From Homarus americanus (lineage: Eukaryota > Arthropoda > Malacostraca > Decapoda > Nephropidae): DNA of 64,000 nucleotides. The stretch lies in contig NW_024732415.1 of the NCBI RefSeq assembly GCF_018991925.1, forward strand, positions 2,833,276 through 2,897,275, written 5' to 3'. This document shows, piece after piece, positions 49,563-60,307 of this stretch (positions are counted from its first letter, which is position 1; every line of letters starts with the position of its first letter). The position numbers and the translations under genes are program-made. The notes beneath the pieces are model-generated. The model was given only the letters and a program-made list of their open reading frames with translations, had not been told where the DNA came from and ran no database searches.

Positions 49563-50161
49563 AGACCGAACAAGCTATGCAGATAGACACTAGTCAATAA
49601 ACTACATACTTTTTTTTTTTTAATTAAAATTCGAAGCAGCTGACAAAAGGTTTCATTAGGATCCGGAAAAAAAACCTTTCTTGATGTTCTGACCTGGAAT
49701 TCGACCCCCTGTCCTGGGTATTGTGGATGGGATAATGTGTTACGGTTACGGGTCGGATAAGGTCATTCTTTGCTGTCTTGTTCAGTGGATTTATGTCATA
49801 TTTACGGCCGGATAGACAAACGTGTGAACGGATGAACGTATAGACAGACGGACGGACTGATACATAGATAGACAGACGAACGGACTGATATACAGATAGG
49901 CAGAAGGACGGACGTACAGGGGTTGGCGCTACATGACTCCATCCTTGAAGATGACAACGAGAGTATAGGAAAATTGTCTTACCTGCAAGAATACAATTTG
50001 CATGTTAAACACCTGGAAGCTAACTTTACCCTCAAGTTTATTATAGCTTTAGGCTCACGTGAGGCGCACCTAAGATGGTTAAAGCTTAAGGGAAGGAAAA
50101 TAAAGCTATACCTGTATACTGTCTATATATATATACTGTACACACCAACAGGTACACATAT

Positions 50162-50165
<4 letters not shown>

Positions 50166-50211
<46 letters not shown>

Positions 50212-50215
50212 ACAC
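50166..50215. repeat. (AC)n microsatellite
   Basis: About 22 AC units with interruptions. Confidence 0.95.
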
Positions 50216-50754
50216 TAACGTCTTAAAGTAAGTAGATAAAGATAATATAGCCAATAATGTCTTCAGCAAAATACAGCCACTCTTCCTATCTTTCTCTATA
50301 ATTTATACTGTGTATGATAATCACCACTGGAGGATGAGTAACACCACTTGATGAATAGACGTCAAGTGAACGAGTTACAGTGCAAACAGAGAGAGAGAGA
50401 GAGAGAGAGAGAATGTGGCTTACGGCAATATTCCCTCCCTCCTCTCTCACCCCCCATCAGGAACATCATAAAATAATAGTGAGTTGCATTGACTACGGCA
50501 GAAAAAAAAAGAAAAGGAAAAAAAAATAACCCATTTACGAACGGCACTATGAATGGAATTGTATTATAAAGAGATGGAAATGGTATATGATGCCTTTTTT
50601 TTAATAATTTTTTTTTATTAGTTCCCTTTTGAATGGGAATGATGATAGAGGTAAAGGCTTTTGCCGCTGGTGAATTGTAAGTTAACAAAAAAATGCTCTT
50701 CATTGATTGTTAGAAAAAATCTGACAGGATTCGAATGTAAAAATTTTGAAGGAT

Positions 50755-51065
50755 TTTTTTTGGGGGGAAGAGAAGGGGGGGAGGGGGGAAGGGGAGGGGT
50801 GGAGAGGAAAGGGGAAGGGGGAGGGGTGGAGAGGGGAAAGGGGTGGGAAGGGGGGAGGGGAAAGGGGGGAAGGGGAGGGGTGGAGGGTTTGTTTAGCGAT
50901 CTCGAAAATGCCTTGTTTTATTTTCATCTTATTTTTGTGGATAATCAATGATTCTATTGTCTATTGGTCATGCAAGTTTACAGGGGTATGTGGAGGGAGG
51001 GGGGAGGAGGGAGGGGGGGGAGGGAGGGGAGGGAGGAGGGGAGGGGGGGAGGAGTGAGGATATGA
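50755..51065. repeat. Two G-rich tracts with strong G-quadruplex potential
   Basis: At 50760-50888 and 50990-51055 the plus strand is almost purely GGGG/GGA/GGT blocks with dozens of G-runs of three or more. Arg/Gly and Pro/Ser frames are compositional. Confidence 0.85.
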
Positions 51066-51105
51066 GAGGAGGGGGAGTACAGAGTTGAATCTTGCTTTGT
51101 TGAGC

Positions 51106-51139
<34 letters not shown>
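51106..51139. repeat. (GT)n microsatellite
   Basis: About 17 GT units. Confidence 0.95.
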
Positions 51140-51140
<1 letters not shown>

Positions 51141-51149
51141 GATCAAGTT

Positions 51150-51960
51150 CCAACACCCAGAATACAATAATATGAAGCCCGCCGCCGACCTCGATTCAAA
51201 AGTCATCGTTTCATATGAACTTTTTACTTATAAATCCTCAAAGAAAAAAAAATAAATAATAAGATAACAGCCATTTGGTATTTAGGCAATTTTCAAATCT
51301 TCTCAAAGTGACTTGTTATTTCCGTCATCAAATATGTTTTTTGTTTTTTGCTTCTAACATCTGACCCAATCAAAACTGTCTCTTTTAATTTCCGTAGCTC
51401 TAATTTTGCCATCTAGATTGACTCTACATTGACACCTACAAAATTATCTCCCCTTTATCAAAAAAACGCTACAAAACGTTTCCCTTATTTCAGAAACCCT
51501 AATTTTGTAAAATAAACATGATAGCCAAAAAAATCCAGTCTTAGGGAAGCGTTTCGAGGCGTCACAAGGCAAAATCGGGTCTAATTAGCCGATTTTGGAT
51601 CCTAAGATTAACGATTTTTCTTAACTTTTCAGCCTTGGTAAGAAAATTAAAAAAATGCCGATTTTTCATGATTTTTATCTTTTAAAAGTAATTCAGAATC
51701 TATCTCAGTAAGGTCGTGTAAAATCGTCTCTATGGATCGACCGAAACACACAAATAAATTCAACCATAAACCATCGATTTCTTGACAACCTTTGAACATG
51801 GAAGCGTGCAAGGGAAAAATTATGAAGAAAAGAGAGACGAGAGAAGAAATAGAGGATAAGAAGAAAAGAGAAAAAGAGATATAGAGAATTATATCAAAAC
51901 ATCGAATCTTTATTTTACTGGAATGAATACAAAGTAACAGAATAGTATTCCTTGTCCTAC
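51150..51960. other. Unique non-coding DNA
   Basis: AT-rich; no gene recognised. It lies upstream of the Beat-like exon and is probably intronic. Confidence 0.45.
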
Positions 51961-51971
51961 GAAAATTACAG

Positions 51972-52080
51972 AAGAAGAAGAAAAAGAAAAAGAAAAAGAA
52001 GAAGAAGAAGAACAAGAACAAGAAGAAGAAGAAGAAGAAGAAGAAGAAGACGAAGAAGAAGAAGAATAAGGAGAAGAAGA
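51972..52080. repeat. (GAA)n tract
   Basis: GAA triplets with AAGAAAAAG and GAACAAGAACAAG interruptions. Confidence 0.9.
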
Positions 52081-52283
52081 AATTTAAATGCCTATAACTC
52101 TAACAACTACTGAGTGTTTATCATTATCAATATACAACAACCACCAGCAGAACAACCAAACAAATCCATACTCTATTAGTTACGTCATTATTGAGTGACA
52201 TTGTTCTCACGTATGACAGATGCCACGTGTTGTCCTTCTACGTGACACTGGGGACTGTATGGGGACCTTTCCTCTTACAGATG

Positions 52284-52565
52284 TTGTCCTCCACCAGGTG
52301 TTAAACGGAATATTTCTTCCCTATACATAACACCTGTTGTCCTCCCCACATAATAACAGGCGCTGTCATTCCCTCATAATAACAGGTGTTGTCCTCTTCA
52401 CGTAATAACACCTGTTGTCCTCCCCACATAATAACACCTGTTGTCCTCCCCACATGATAACAGGTGTTGTCCTTCCGATATAATAATAACACCTATTGTC
52501 CTACCCACATAATAACACCTGTTGTCTTCCCCACATAATGACACCTGTTGTCCTCCCCACATGAT
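52284..52565. repeat. 26-bp intronic minisatellite with E-boxes
   Basis: About ten units of CCACATAATAACACCTGTTG then TCCTCC. The core is written either AACACCTGTT or AACAGGTGTT, so the six-base E-box CACCTG/CAGGTG is kept in both orientations. Eight intact E-boxes lie between 52295 and 52548. The array stops about 25 bp before the splice acceptor of the Beat-like exon and supplies part of the intron's pyrimidine-rich end. Confidence 0.85.
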
Positions 52566-52589
52566 AACAAATATTTTCTTCTCCCACAG

Positions 52590-52798
52590 GCGCCGCTGGG
52601 GACCTACTCCGGGGGGTGGACGTGCCCCAGTTCGCCTTCGCTGGGGGTCAGGCTACACTGAGCTGCTCATATGACCTCCGCTCCACCAGACTCTACTCCC
52701 TCAAGTGGTACCACAATGGCACCGAGTTCTATCGCTACGTCCCGACTGAACGCAATAGACCCATCAACATTCAACCCAGCCTCAAGTTCTCTGTTACC
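52590..52798 (+). CDS. Internal exon of a Beaten path-like Ig-domain protein
   Basis: The exon is bounded by acceptor TTTTCTTCTCCCACAG (AG at 52588-52589) and donor GTGAGT (52799-52804). It is 209 nt: two bases completing a split codon (phase-1 intron) and 69 full codons, ending in phase 0. The product begins just after where a signal peptide would end. It has VDVPQFAFAGGQATLSCSYD, with the B-strand cysteine at exon residue 25, then LYSLKWYHNGTEFYRYVP, with the core tryptophan at 39. YDL, LYSxKWY and EFYRYVP are hallmarks of the first Ig domain of the Beat family, known in insects as secreted or anchored ligands of Sidestep receptors in motor-axon guidance. The second Ig cysteine must lie in the next exon. 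NGT at residues 42-44 is an N-glycosylation sequon. No other exon is found, so introns are long. Paralogue not assignable. Confidence 0.85.
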
Positions 52799-52804
52799 GT
52801 GAGT

Positions 52805-53050
52805 GTTCTCTAGTGATCTCTTGTGTGTTTTTAATGTTTTTTTGTGTGTTTTTAATGTTTTTTTGTGTGTTTTCTGGTGTGTTTTTCGTATATTTTGGTG
52901 TTTTTTGGTGTTTCCTGGTGTTTTTCTGATTTCTGTTTTTTGTGTTTCCTGGTGTTTTTCTGATTTCTGTTTTTTGTGTTTTCTGGTGTTTTCGTATATT
53001 CTGGTGTTTTTTTCTGGTGTTTTTTTTCGTATTTTTCGTATTATCTGGTG
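52805..53050. repeat. GTGTTTTCTGGTGTTTTT intronic repeat
   Basis: T- and G-rich tandem words immediately after the Beat-like exon: two copies of a 21-bp GTGTGTTTTTAATG(T)7 unit, then about eight variants of GTGTTTYCTGGTGTTTTTC, including a 36-bp doublet near 52910-52980. Many GT dinucleotides lie near the true donor. Confidence 0.75.
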
Positions 53051-53078
53051 CATTATCAGTGTTTGTTGTTATTTGTTG

Positions 53079-53137
53079 TTCTTTATCGGTACCTGCACAC
53101 CCAGCCTCACGTTCTTTGTTACCGTAAATGTGTTCTA
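53079..53137 (+). pseudogene. Degenerate copy of the Beat-like exon's 3' end and donor
   Basis: ACCCAGCCTCACGTTCTTTG then TTACCGTAAATGTGTTCTA (53099-53137) aligns to the end of the functional exon and start of its intron (52774-52812), with about five differences in 39 bp. Upstream, TTCTTTATCGGTACCTGCAC (53079-53098) aligns to TTCTATCGCTACGTCCCGAC of the exon, and about 27 bp between the two blocks are missing. It keeps an open frame ending PSLTFFVT before a weaker donor (GTAAAT). The cysteine, tryptophan and an evident acceptor are absent, so it is probably an inert duplication relic about 325 bp downstream. Confidence 0.65.
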
Positions 53138-53299
53138 AGAGTTAATTACTGTTCTCTAGTGTTCTTTAGTATCGAATGGTGTTCTCAAGTAATTCAAAGT
53201 GTTACATGTTGTCCTTGAGTAGTTTCTAGTGATTTTTGTTCTTGTTCGGTGTTCGCTGGTGTTCTTCAGTGTTTCCTAGTGTTCTTTAATGTTCTTTAA

Positions 53300-54850
53300 A
53301 ATACCTTAATCTAACATAACCCAGCTTAATCCATTTAGTTATCGTTAGGGTGGTTAGTAGTCAGGTGAAATAAACTGGGGTGTCAAATCTTCACGTGATC
53401 CAGATTTAGATGAATTAATCCATGGAAACTGCCTGAACAAATATTAGTATTCGATCTTAGTGGATGTGAATAACCGCTTTCACACTATTTACTTTAACAT
53501 TTTTAATTAACTCTATCTGGACGTACGCTCGTAACGTCTATAACGCCACATAAAAAAATAATCTTCAATTCACAACAATGTTAAAGGAGACTCTTATAAT
53601 ATTCTATATAGCGCTGATGTATACGATATTATTTTTTATTTATCGTATATATTGCACAGTACACTTAATAAGAACGCAGTCTTCCCGGCGAGGTAGGGGA
53701 CTGGGTTATCTTATTGTACGAGTATACTGGTTATTGTGAATTCAACAATAATAAGTCCTGGTTCGCTTGACTATGTTGGAACAACCCTTGGGTAGATTAT
53801 CATCCTGCCAAGGTGGTGGAGTAACCCACTAGCTGCTCAACACTAAGAACCAGTGTATCAGCACCTGCCGGCCACCATAGCAGCAAGTAACTTGTATGAA
53901 TACAAATATATATAACCTAATGTGGTAATTTCCTCTGCCTCCGTGATAAGGCCCTGGGTGTGTGTGTGTGTGTGCCAACACAAGTGTGGCCGCCACACAG
54001 TCTCATAAGATCCTACACTTCATTTTTCGTGTAATTCTACACATTATATATTCAAAAATTCAGTTTATAATTTACTCTAAATAGGTTGTGATTTGTGTAT
54101 CTAATTTCGCATCGGTAGAAATTAATGTACAACTGGATATCAATATAATAACTTACAAATTTCAACGCAATATTCCATAACAATATTACCAAACACTGTA
54201 TAAAAATTTTTTTCGGACAAAATCGCCAACAGACAATAATTACTTCAAGATATTGACCAGTTAGCGATGGACAACTTAAGAGATGTTGTCCAAAAGGCAG
54301 TACAGTATACAATTATTACGTGGATATAAGTCAAGAGGGATTATCCTGGGTACATCACCTCGACTCGGCCTCCTTGTGCCACAGGCCGTAGAGGACATCA
54401 TGTTGACTCAGCTGAAGATTCTCAAGAGTCCCTAAGTTATTTTTGTCCTCAAATCTAAATGTATGAGAATCAGTCTTACTTACTGTCGATTCTTTTAAGC
54501 TCATACCTTAAATTTCCCCCTAATTGGAGGTACAAGAATCCATCAAACTCATAGTCTCAACACTGCAGCTAAAATCTCACTGAGACTCTAAGATGCGATT
54601 CGTATCCTCAGCGGTAAAGACAAATCTATTAATGTGATCATCTTAGAGAATCAAATGACTGTTCCCTGACATGACCTCAATGACCCAGAGGTTGACATGA
54701 GATGAGAAGACGTGTTGTTCAGGTGACGTCAGGTTATTATGTTAATCTCTGCACTTCGGGATAAAGGTCACGACATGATATTAAGCAAATGAGGTCAGGT
54801 CACTGTATAATTGGAGGCGAATGATAGATAGGCGATGTGTATATTTACTG
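53300..54850. other. Unique non-coding DNA
   Basis: No further Beat-like exon found: I looked for the F-strand cysteine region (xFxCEVS-like) and saw none. A short (GT)n lies at 53959-53976. Confidence 0.4.
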
Positions 54851-54851
54851 T

Positions 54852-54873
54852 ATTTGCCTCAGAAAAGAGAGAG

Positions 54874-54925
<52 letters not shown>
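54852..54925. repeat. (AG)n microsatellite
   Basis: About 30 AG units with two AAAG interruptions. Confidence 0.95.
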
Positions 54926-54929
<4 letters not shown>

Positions 54930-55659
54930 AGTTAATATCATGATCAATCAAGATAGTCCGCCTTTACATTACATCTAATCACACGTCAACAAACAGACAT
55001 GCGATATCAACATTATCCCACCAAGTTCACTGAACACCATAATAATACTCACATTCGCTTTTGTAAACATCAACAATGCTTCTCTCTGTAGCTGTGAGAT
55101 GGTTCAATGGAGCTTCAGTGTTGTTCGAACTTTCGCATAATTGTTTGTCCGAAGCTTTTCAAAGCCAGCGTGATCCAAACAAGACCTAGTTTGATCCGAC
55201 AAAGCCAGTATGTGATGGGTTTGATCCTTAGGCCGAAGCGCTTCACCCGTTCAGGTATTCAGTGATGATATTGTCAACACACAGAGGAGGTTACAACCTA
55301 TTTATCTGAGGTGTTTCGAACCTTCGTAACGTCCGTGTTCGAGATCAGTTCGAACCTTTTTCTCTTGTCAGTTGTGAAGCTGTGTTATATCATTTAGGGT
55401 AAATATATATAACCTCATAGAGTTTCTGTTATTTTTTTTGCCAGCAAGTGGAAAATAATTCAGAAGAAAATACGGGCAGTTGACAAGAGCATCAGTTCAT
55501 CCCGCATCTTTCCCGAATATAAATCAATTGACCACAACACGCACATGTACTAGTGACGTAATGAAGTCTATTAAATGGGGAAGATTTTGCTCATAGATGG
55601 CTTGAGTAAATCCCTTCTGAGTATCCTGTAGGGCCATGAATTGAGGTGAGCTGAGACAC

Positions 55660-55792
55660 TATAAAAGAGCTAGTAAACACAGGGCCAGACACACTTCACA
55701 CTGTTTCACTCTTGCGGCTCACAGTCTAGTGCTCACTCCCTTTTGTGTGACCTCTAAGCGAACTGAGGCCAACAAGTTCTCCATGAACCGGT
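55660..55792 (+). promoter_or_regulatory. Candidate TATA promoter with a short first exon
   Basis: TATAAAAG at 55660-55667 is followed about 30-50 bp downstream by initiator-like TTCACACT and GCTCACAGTC words, and then by a leader of roughly 90-100 nt to ATG at 55783-55785. Only eight coding bases (ATGAACCG) precede a consensus donor GTGAGC at 55791. A TATAAAAG box and a tiny coding first exon are common in arthropod cuticle and other small secreted-protein genes. I could not find a matching second exon with a signal peptide downstream, so the gene, if real, is unidentified. Chance co-occurrence is possible. Confidence 0.3.
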
Positions 55793-56568
55793 GAGCTGTG
55801 GATGAAACATGAGTCGTTTCGTCGAATGTTAAGGAAAATAACACAATTTCCCTCGATTTTTGTTTCATTGACCAAATCACCAACTCTAGACTGCACTGTC
55901 ATATTTTTTAGCCAAATGTTTTAATTTATTGTTGACTGTATCCTTTCTACGTGACGTATTGCTCTAACACCCACCATTATTGTATGTGATGTGTTCCCTC
56001 TCCTCCTACCCAGTAAATTAATATCTCTAACTCTTATTCTCTCTATATATCTCTCTTTCTCTCCCCTCTTTTCTCTTAACATCTTACCAGTAGACTCCTC
56101 CCTAAACATTCACAGTACCTCTCTATCTCTTACACATCTCTACTCACAATGTTTACCAGTTCCCCTCTACCTAAACATTCAACAGTCACCCATTTAATAT
56201 ACAATAACCACATCGCTTTTCTATAAACTCAGCTCTTAATTACTACAGACACTTCTCCTTCCCCAGTCACTTAACACTTAAGATCTTTAATGTAAAAACC
56301 TTGATCCTCTCATTCTTCTCTCCCTCTTCTCACGCTGCACTTCCCCAAATACACTCTCTGTTTCTGTCACAATTCTCTCAGTCAGTAACTCTACCTCACA
56401 GCTCCCCTGGTATACTCAGCAGTTATTCAGTTCTAATATTTACACTCAGTCTCATCATCTTCCCTGTATATACAGAGGGACTATACACGGTCTGTCCTGT
56501 GATGCTCTTCTCTCTGTCATACACGGCCAAGCCATCACTATTCCACTTCCTATCCTTAACAATTCTAT

Positions 56569-56569
<1 letters not shown>

Positions 56570-56600
<31 letters not shown>
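56570..56600. repeat. (GT)n microsatellite
   Basis: About 15 GT units. Confidence 0.95.
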
Positions 56601-56602
<2 letters not shown>

Positions 56603-56834
56603 CACCTTTGACCCTAGCAAAATTATTTCTTTGGAAGACCTAAATAAGATAATATTTTCTTTTAATACCATATATCTAAAAATGGTCTAAGTCCTTTAAA
56701 AGACCTAAAAAAAAAAACAGGTAGAAGATAAAAGAGGCGTCGTGGAGTATTGGACCAAGACACAAGCTTCCCAGGTTTCAAATTAATTAACCAAGACCTG
56801 AAGGAGTGACGATTAATTGTGAACTGTTTGTGGC

Positions 56835-57168
56835 AAGAAGAAGAAGAAGAAGAAGAAGAAGAAGAAGAAGAAGAAGAAGAAGAAGAAAGACAAGAGGAAC
56901 AAGATAATGACGAAGAAGAAGAAGAAGAAGAAGAAGAAGAAGAAGAAGAAGAAGAAGAAAGACAAGAGGAACAAGATGATGACGAAGAAGAAGAAGAAGA
57001 AGAAGAAGAAGAAGAAGAAGAAGAAGAAGAAGAAGAAAGACAAGAGGAACAAGATGATGACGAAGAAGAAGAAGAAGAAGAAGAAGAAGAAGAAGAAGAA
57101 GAAGAAGAAGAAGAAGAAGAAGAAAGACAAGAGGAACAAGATGATGACGAAGAAGAAGAAGAAGAAGA
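56835..57168. repeat. (GAA)n array with recurring 24-bp cassette
   Basis: Pure GAA tracts separated by AGACAAGAGGAACAAGATRA followed by TGAC. Cassette starts are at 56888, 56960, 57038 and 57125, so the spacing grows 72, 78, 87 bp, always by whole triplets. Poly-Glu and poly-Lys plus-strand frames and poly-Ser/poly-Phe minus frames are artefacts. Confidence 0.9.
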
Positions 57169-57229
57169 CACGCCTACCATTATGCAGGCAACACTGTGAC
57201 GAGAAATTTGTGATATAATGAAATGTAAA

Positions 57230-57745
57230 TAACTCAGAAACTTTAAATAAACGACAAATGGAACGAGACAACAAAATGTAAGAGGATAAATAGAGGAATA
57301 AGAGAGGGATAATTAGGAGAGAAATAATATACAAAACATAGGAGAGCTGGGAGAGGAAGGTGTTAGATGGAAAAGAGAGATGAAGGAAAATAAATGAAAG
57401 AAAAAAGGAGATGAAAGAAATAGATTGATAAGAGAAGTAGATACGTGATAGAAGTAGATGAAAAAAGAAGTAGATAAGAATGAAACTTAGACAAACGACA
57501 GAAACAGATAGAAGGCAGAGAAAGATAGATAAATGAGGAAGATGGATAGAAGAGAGAGATTAAAGAAAGATAGGGAGTAAGAGAGAAAGTAAATGAAAAT
57601 AAATACAAGGGAAAGATAGACAGGAAATATAGAAAAGAAGACAATGTGAAAGAAATGAAGAAGATGGAATTAATATTAATGTAAATAGAAGAAAATTAAA
57701 TAATATAGAACAGGCAGAAATGGAAATAAATGTATATATTATTGA
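57230..57745. repeat. A/G-rich GATAGA/GAAAGA low-complexity tract
   Basis: Purine-rich with AGAAGTAGAT, GAAAGATAGA and AAATAAATG words. No gene. Confidence 0.6.
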
Positions 57746-57865
57746 TGAATGATGCACCTGTACCTCTGAGACTACACACACACTGCTACTACTACTTTGC
57801 TGTCACTCGGAATAAAGTATGACGATCATCCAGCTATAATACAATGATATGAGTTATTAAGGATG

Positions 57866-58496
57866 TCACCTTCGTAGGTGAGTTCTGAGGTGATTAAAAA
57901 GGCCGATACGGGACCGTCAGGGTCGTCCACAGATGTTGCATGCGTGGAGGGCTACATCTAGTGCGGGAGGGGCGGTGGCAGTATCTTTTCAGTGTTGGCG
58001 CTTGTTTCCCTCGGTTTGCAGTCGGGCTAACTAGAAAAAGTATTGACACCTTCTCGTGTGGTGCTCTTCCAAGCGTTACGATGTGGAGTAATCGTCTCCG
58101 ATTTGGCACTTTTTCAGGTTTGTCTTAAGACTATCCTTATACCTTTTCAGTTGCCCGCCAGCGTTACGTTTACTATTCGTTAGGTGACTGTAAAGTAGCT
58201 GCTTTGGCAGTCTACTGTCGTCCATGCGGGTAACATGGCCAGTCCAGTGTAATTGTTCATGGATAATGGCAGCCTCGGTGCTCCTGCAGTTGGTGTCAGC
58301 GAGAATACTGGCATTTGTTCTCTTGTGTTCTAAGCGAACTCGGAGGATGGAACGTAGACTACGTTAGTGAAAGTTTTCAAGTGCCTTGAGGTGCCTCCTG
58401 TATGTGACCCATGTCTCGCTGCCATATAGCAGGGTGGGGAGGACCACTGCTCGATATACGTGCAACTTAATAGATAATTTCAGCTCCCTACCATAC
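57866..58496 (-). mobile_element. 5'-truncated LINE 3' end with terminal C2H2 finger
   Basis: The minus strand reads YGRELKLSIKLHVYRAVVLP, TLLYGSETWVTYRRHLKALE, a stop after NFH, RSLRSILRVRLEHKRTNASI, LHWTGHVTRMDDSRLPKQLL, then KRYKDSLKTNLKKC, stops, and at the end CNICGRP, a stop, RSRIGLFNHLRTHLRR before the final TGA (57866-57868). This is the common ORF2 C-terminus of many animal LINEs (LLYGSETWxxxxxHxxxLExFH, LRWxGHVxRMxDxRLPKQ, KRYKDxxKxxLK, terminal CxxCxxxxxSRIGLxxHxRTH zinc finger). At least five in-frame stops make it dead. At 58497 it passes directly into a tandem repeat, the probable truncation point. Confidence 0.8.
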
Positions 58497-58690
58497 ACCA
58501 CCTCAGACTACCATAGACTACCGTAGACTACGTCAGACTACCATAGACTACCGTAGACTACCTCAGACTACCATAGACTACCATAAACTTCTACAGACTA
58601 CCAGAGACTACCATAGACACCTTCAGACTACCCCAGACTACCAGAGACTATCTCAGACTATCAAATAATACCATAGACTACCAAGCAGTC
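58497..58690. repeat. ACTACCATAG ~10-bp array
   Basis: About 18 units of AGACTACCAT, AGACTACCGT and AGACTACCTC. It begins exactly where LINE homology ends, and the LINE edge itself reads CCTACCATAC, so the array may have grown from that edge. Confidence 0.85.
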
Positions 58691-58899
58691 AACTAAAGAC
58701 AGAGACACAGACGGTTAATCGATAAATAAATAGCTAGACAGAAATACAGATAAATAAAGAAAAGGACGAATAGAGAGGAAGGAAGATTGACAGACAGTTG
58801 GACAGACATATAGACAGAGGGAACAGTTATATACTCGCCTCGCTGACAAGAATGAGGAGTTGGCGACATTGCTGAGTGTTGATCGTGGCCATTCAGGTC

Positions 58900-59325
58900 T
58901 TGCCTCCCTCCCTCCGTCGACCTTCTCTCCTTCCCTCCCTCCCTCCTTCATCCTTTCCTCCTCCCTTCCTCCCTCGCCCCTCCAGCCATTCCCTATTCCC
59001 CTCTATCATTTCCTCTTCTTCCCTCCCATTTCTTTCCCTTATCCCTCACTCACCCCTTCCCTCCTCTCTTCTCCATATTCCATCCCTTCTCATTTCCCTA
59101 TTCTTCTTTCCTCCCTCAGTCCCTTCTTCACTCCTCCTCTCCCCATTCCTTTTCGTTTGCTCTCTTCTTCTTCCCCCTTCATCCTCTTCTTTCGTTTTGA
59201 TTCTACTTTCTCTCCCCCTCCCTCTCCTCTCCATTTTCCCCTCACTTGCTCTTCCTCCCTTCTCCCCTTCATATTCAAATTCTTCCCCCTGTGGTACCTC
59301 CTCCTCCTCCTTCCTCCAGGGCCTG
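58900..59325. repeat. Polypyrimidine tract (CCCTCCTTCC)
   Basis: C/T-rich with no regular period. Overlapping Leu/Pro/Ser frames are artefacts. Confidence 0.75.
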
Positions 59326-59339
59326 ACTCAATAAAGTCG

Positions 59340-59451
59340 CCCAGGTCTTACGCTCCAGTGTAGCTACGAGAGGAAGAGGAGAAGAGGAAGGAGGTGGAGG
59401 AAAGGGAGGGTGAAGAGGAGGGGAAGAGGGAGGAGGAGGAGGAGGAGGAGG
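59340..59451. repeat. Polypurine GGAGGAAGAGG tract
   Basis: Purine-rich flank ending in (GAG)n, directly abutting the (TAA)n array and opposite in composition to the preceding tract. Confidence 0.75.
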
Positions 59452-59686
<235 letters not shown>

Positions 59687-59810
59687 CTTGAGACATTTTA
59701 GAGAGATAGAGAGACCTTGAGGATCTCTTTCCCTCTCTCCTCGCCTCCTTTTCTCTCTGTCTCTCTCTTTAATCTTCTTACTCCCTTCCTCCTGCAAGAG
59801 ACGCGGGAGA

Positions 59811-59811
<1 letters not shown>

Positions 59812-59851
<40 letters not shown>

Positions 59852-60050
59852 GAGGAGGGAGGGAGGGAGGGAGGGAGGGAGGTTTCCGAGGGTAAAGTTA
59901 TGTGTTTAAAATTAGTCTATCCTCTGGGAATGCAAGAGGAGGGAGAGGAGGAAGAGGGAGGAAGGAAGGGAGGAAGGGAGGGAGAAAGAGGGAGAAAGAA
60001 AAGGGAGGAGGAAGGGAGGGAGGAAAGGGGGGAGGGAGGAAGGGAGTTTT
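59812..60050. repeat. (AG)n and (GGGA)n polypurine region
   Basis: (AG)n at 59814-59850, (GGGA)n at 59857-59883, then irregular GGAGGGAGGAAGG to 60047. Confidence 0.85.
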
Positions 60051-60211
60051 GTGTGGGTAAAAAAAGGTAAATACGACATTATATTTATTTTATTCACCAC
60101 TAAGATGTATCGCACTATCATCTCCTTCCACTAATAACACACACATCAACATACACTTATTACAAACACGTACTCAACAAAACAACTGGGAAGCCATGTT
60201 CACCTCTCACC

Positions 60212-60304
<93 letters not shown>
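60212..60304. repeat. (AC)n array
   Basis: 93 bp of uninterrupted AC. Confidence 0.95.

Positions 60305-60307
<3 letters not shown>

Noticed and set aside
49675..49750. Further tRNA-like head on the minus strand (GGGTCGAATTCC with an upstream A-box-like word)
   Set aside because: The A box is too diverged and the arms do not pair; not strong enough to list.
56301..56690. Second exon for the candidate promoter at 55.7 kb
   Set aside because: The frame is Ser/Leu/Phe-rich from pyrimidine tracts and a (GT)n, with no signal-peptide pattern following a suitable acceptor.
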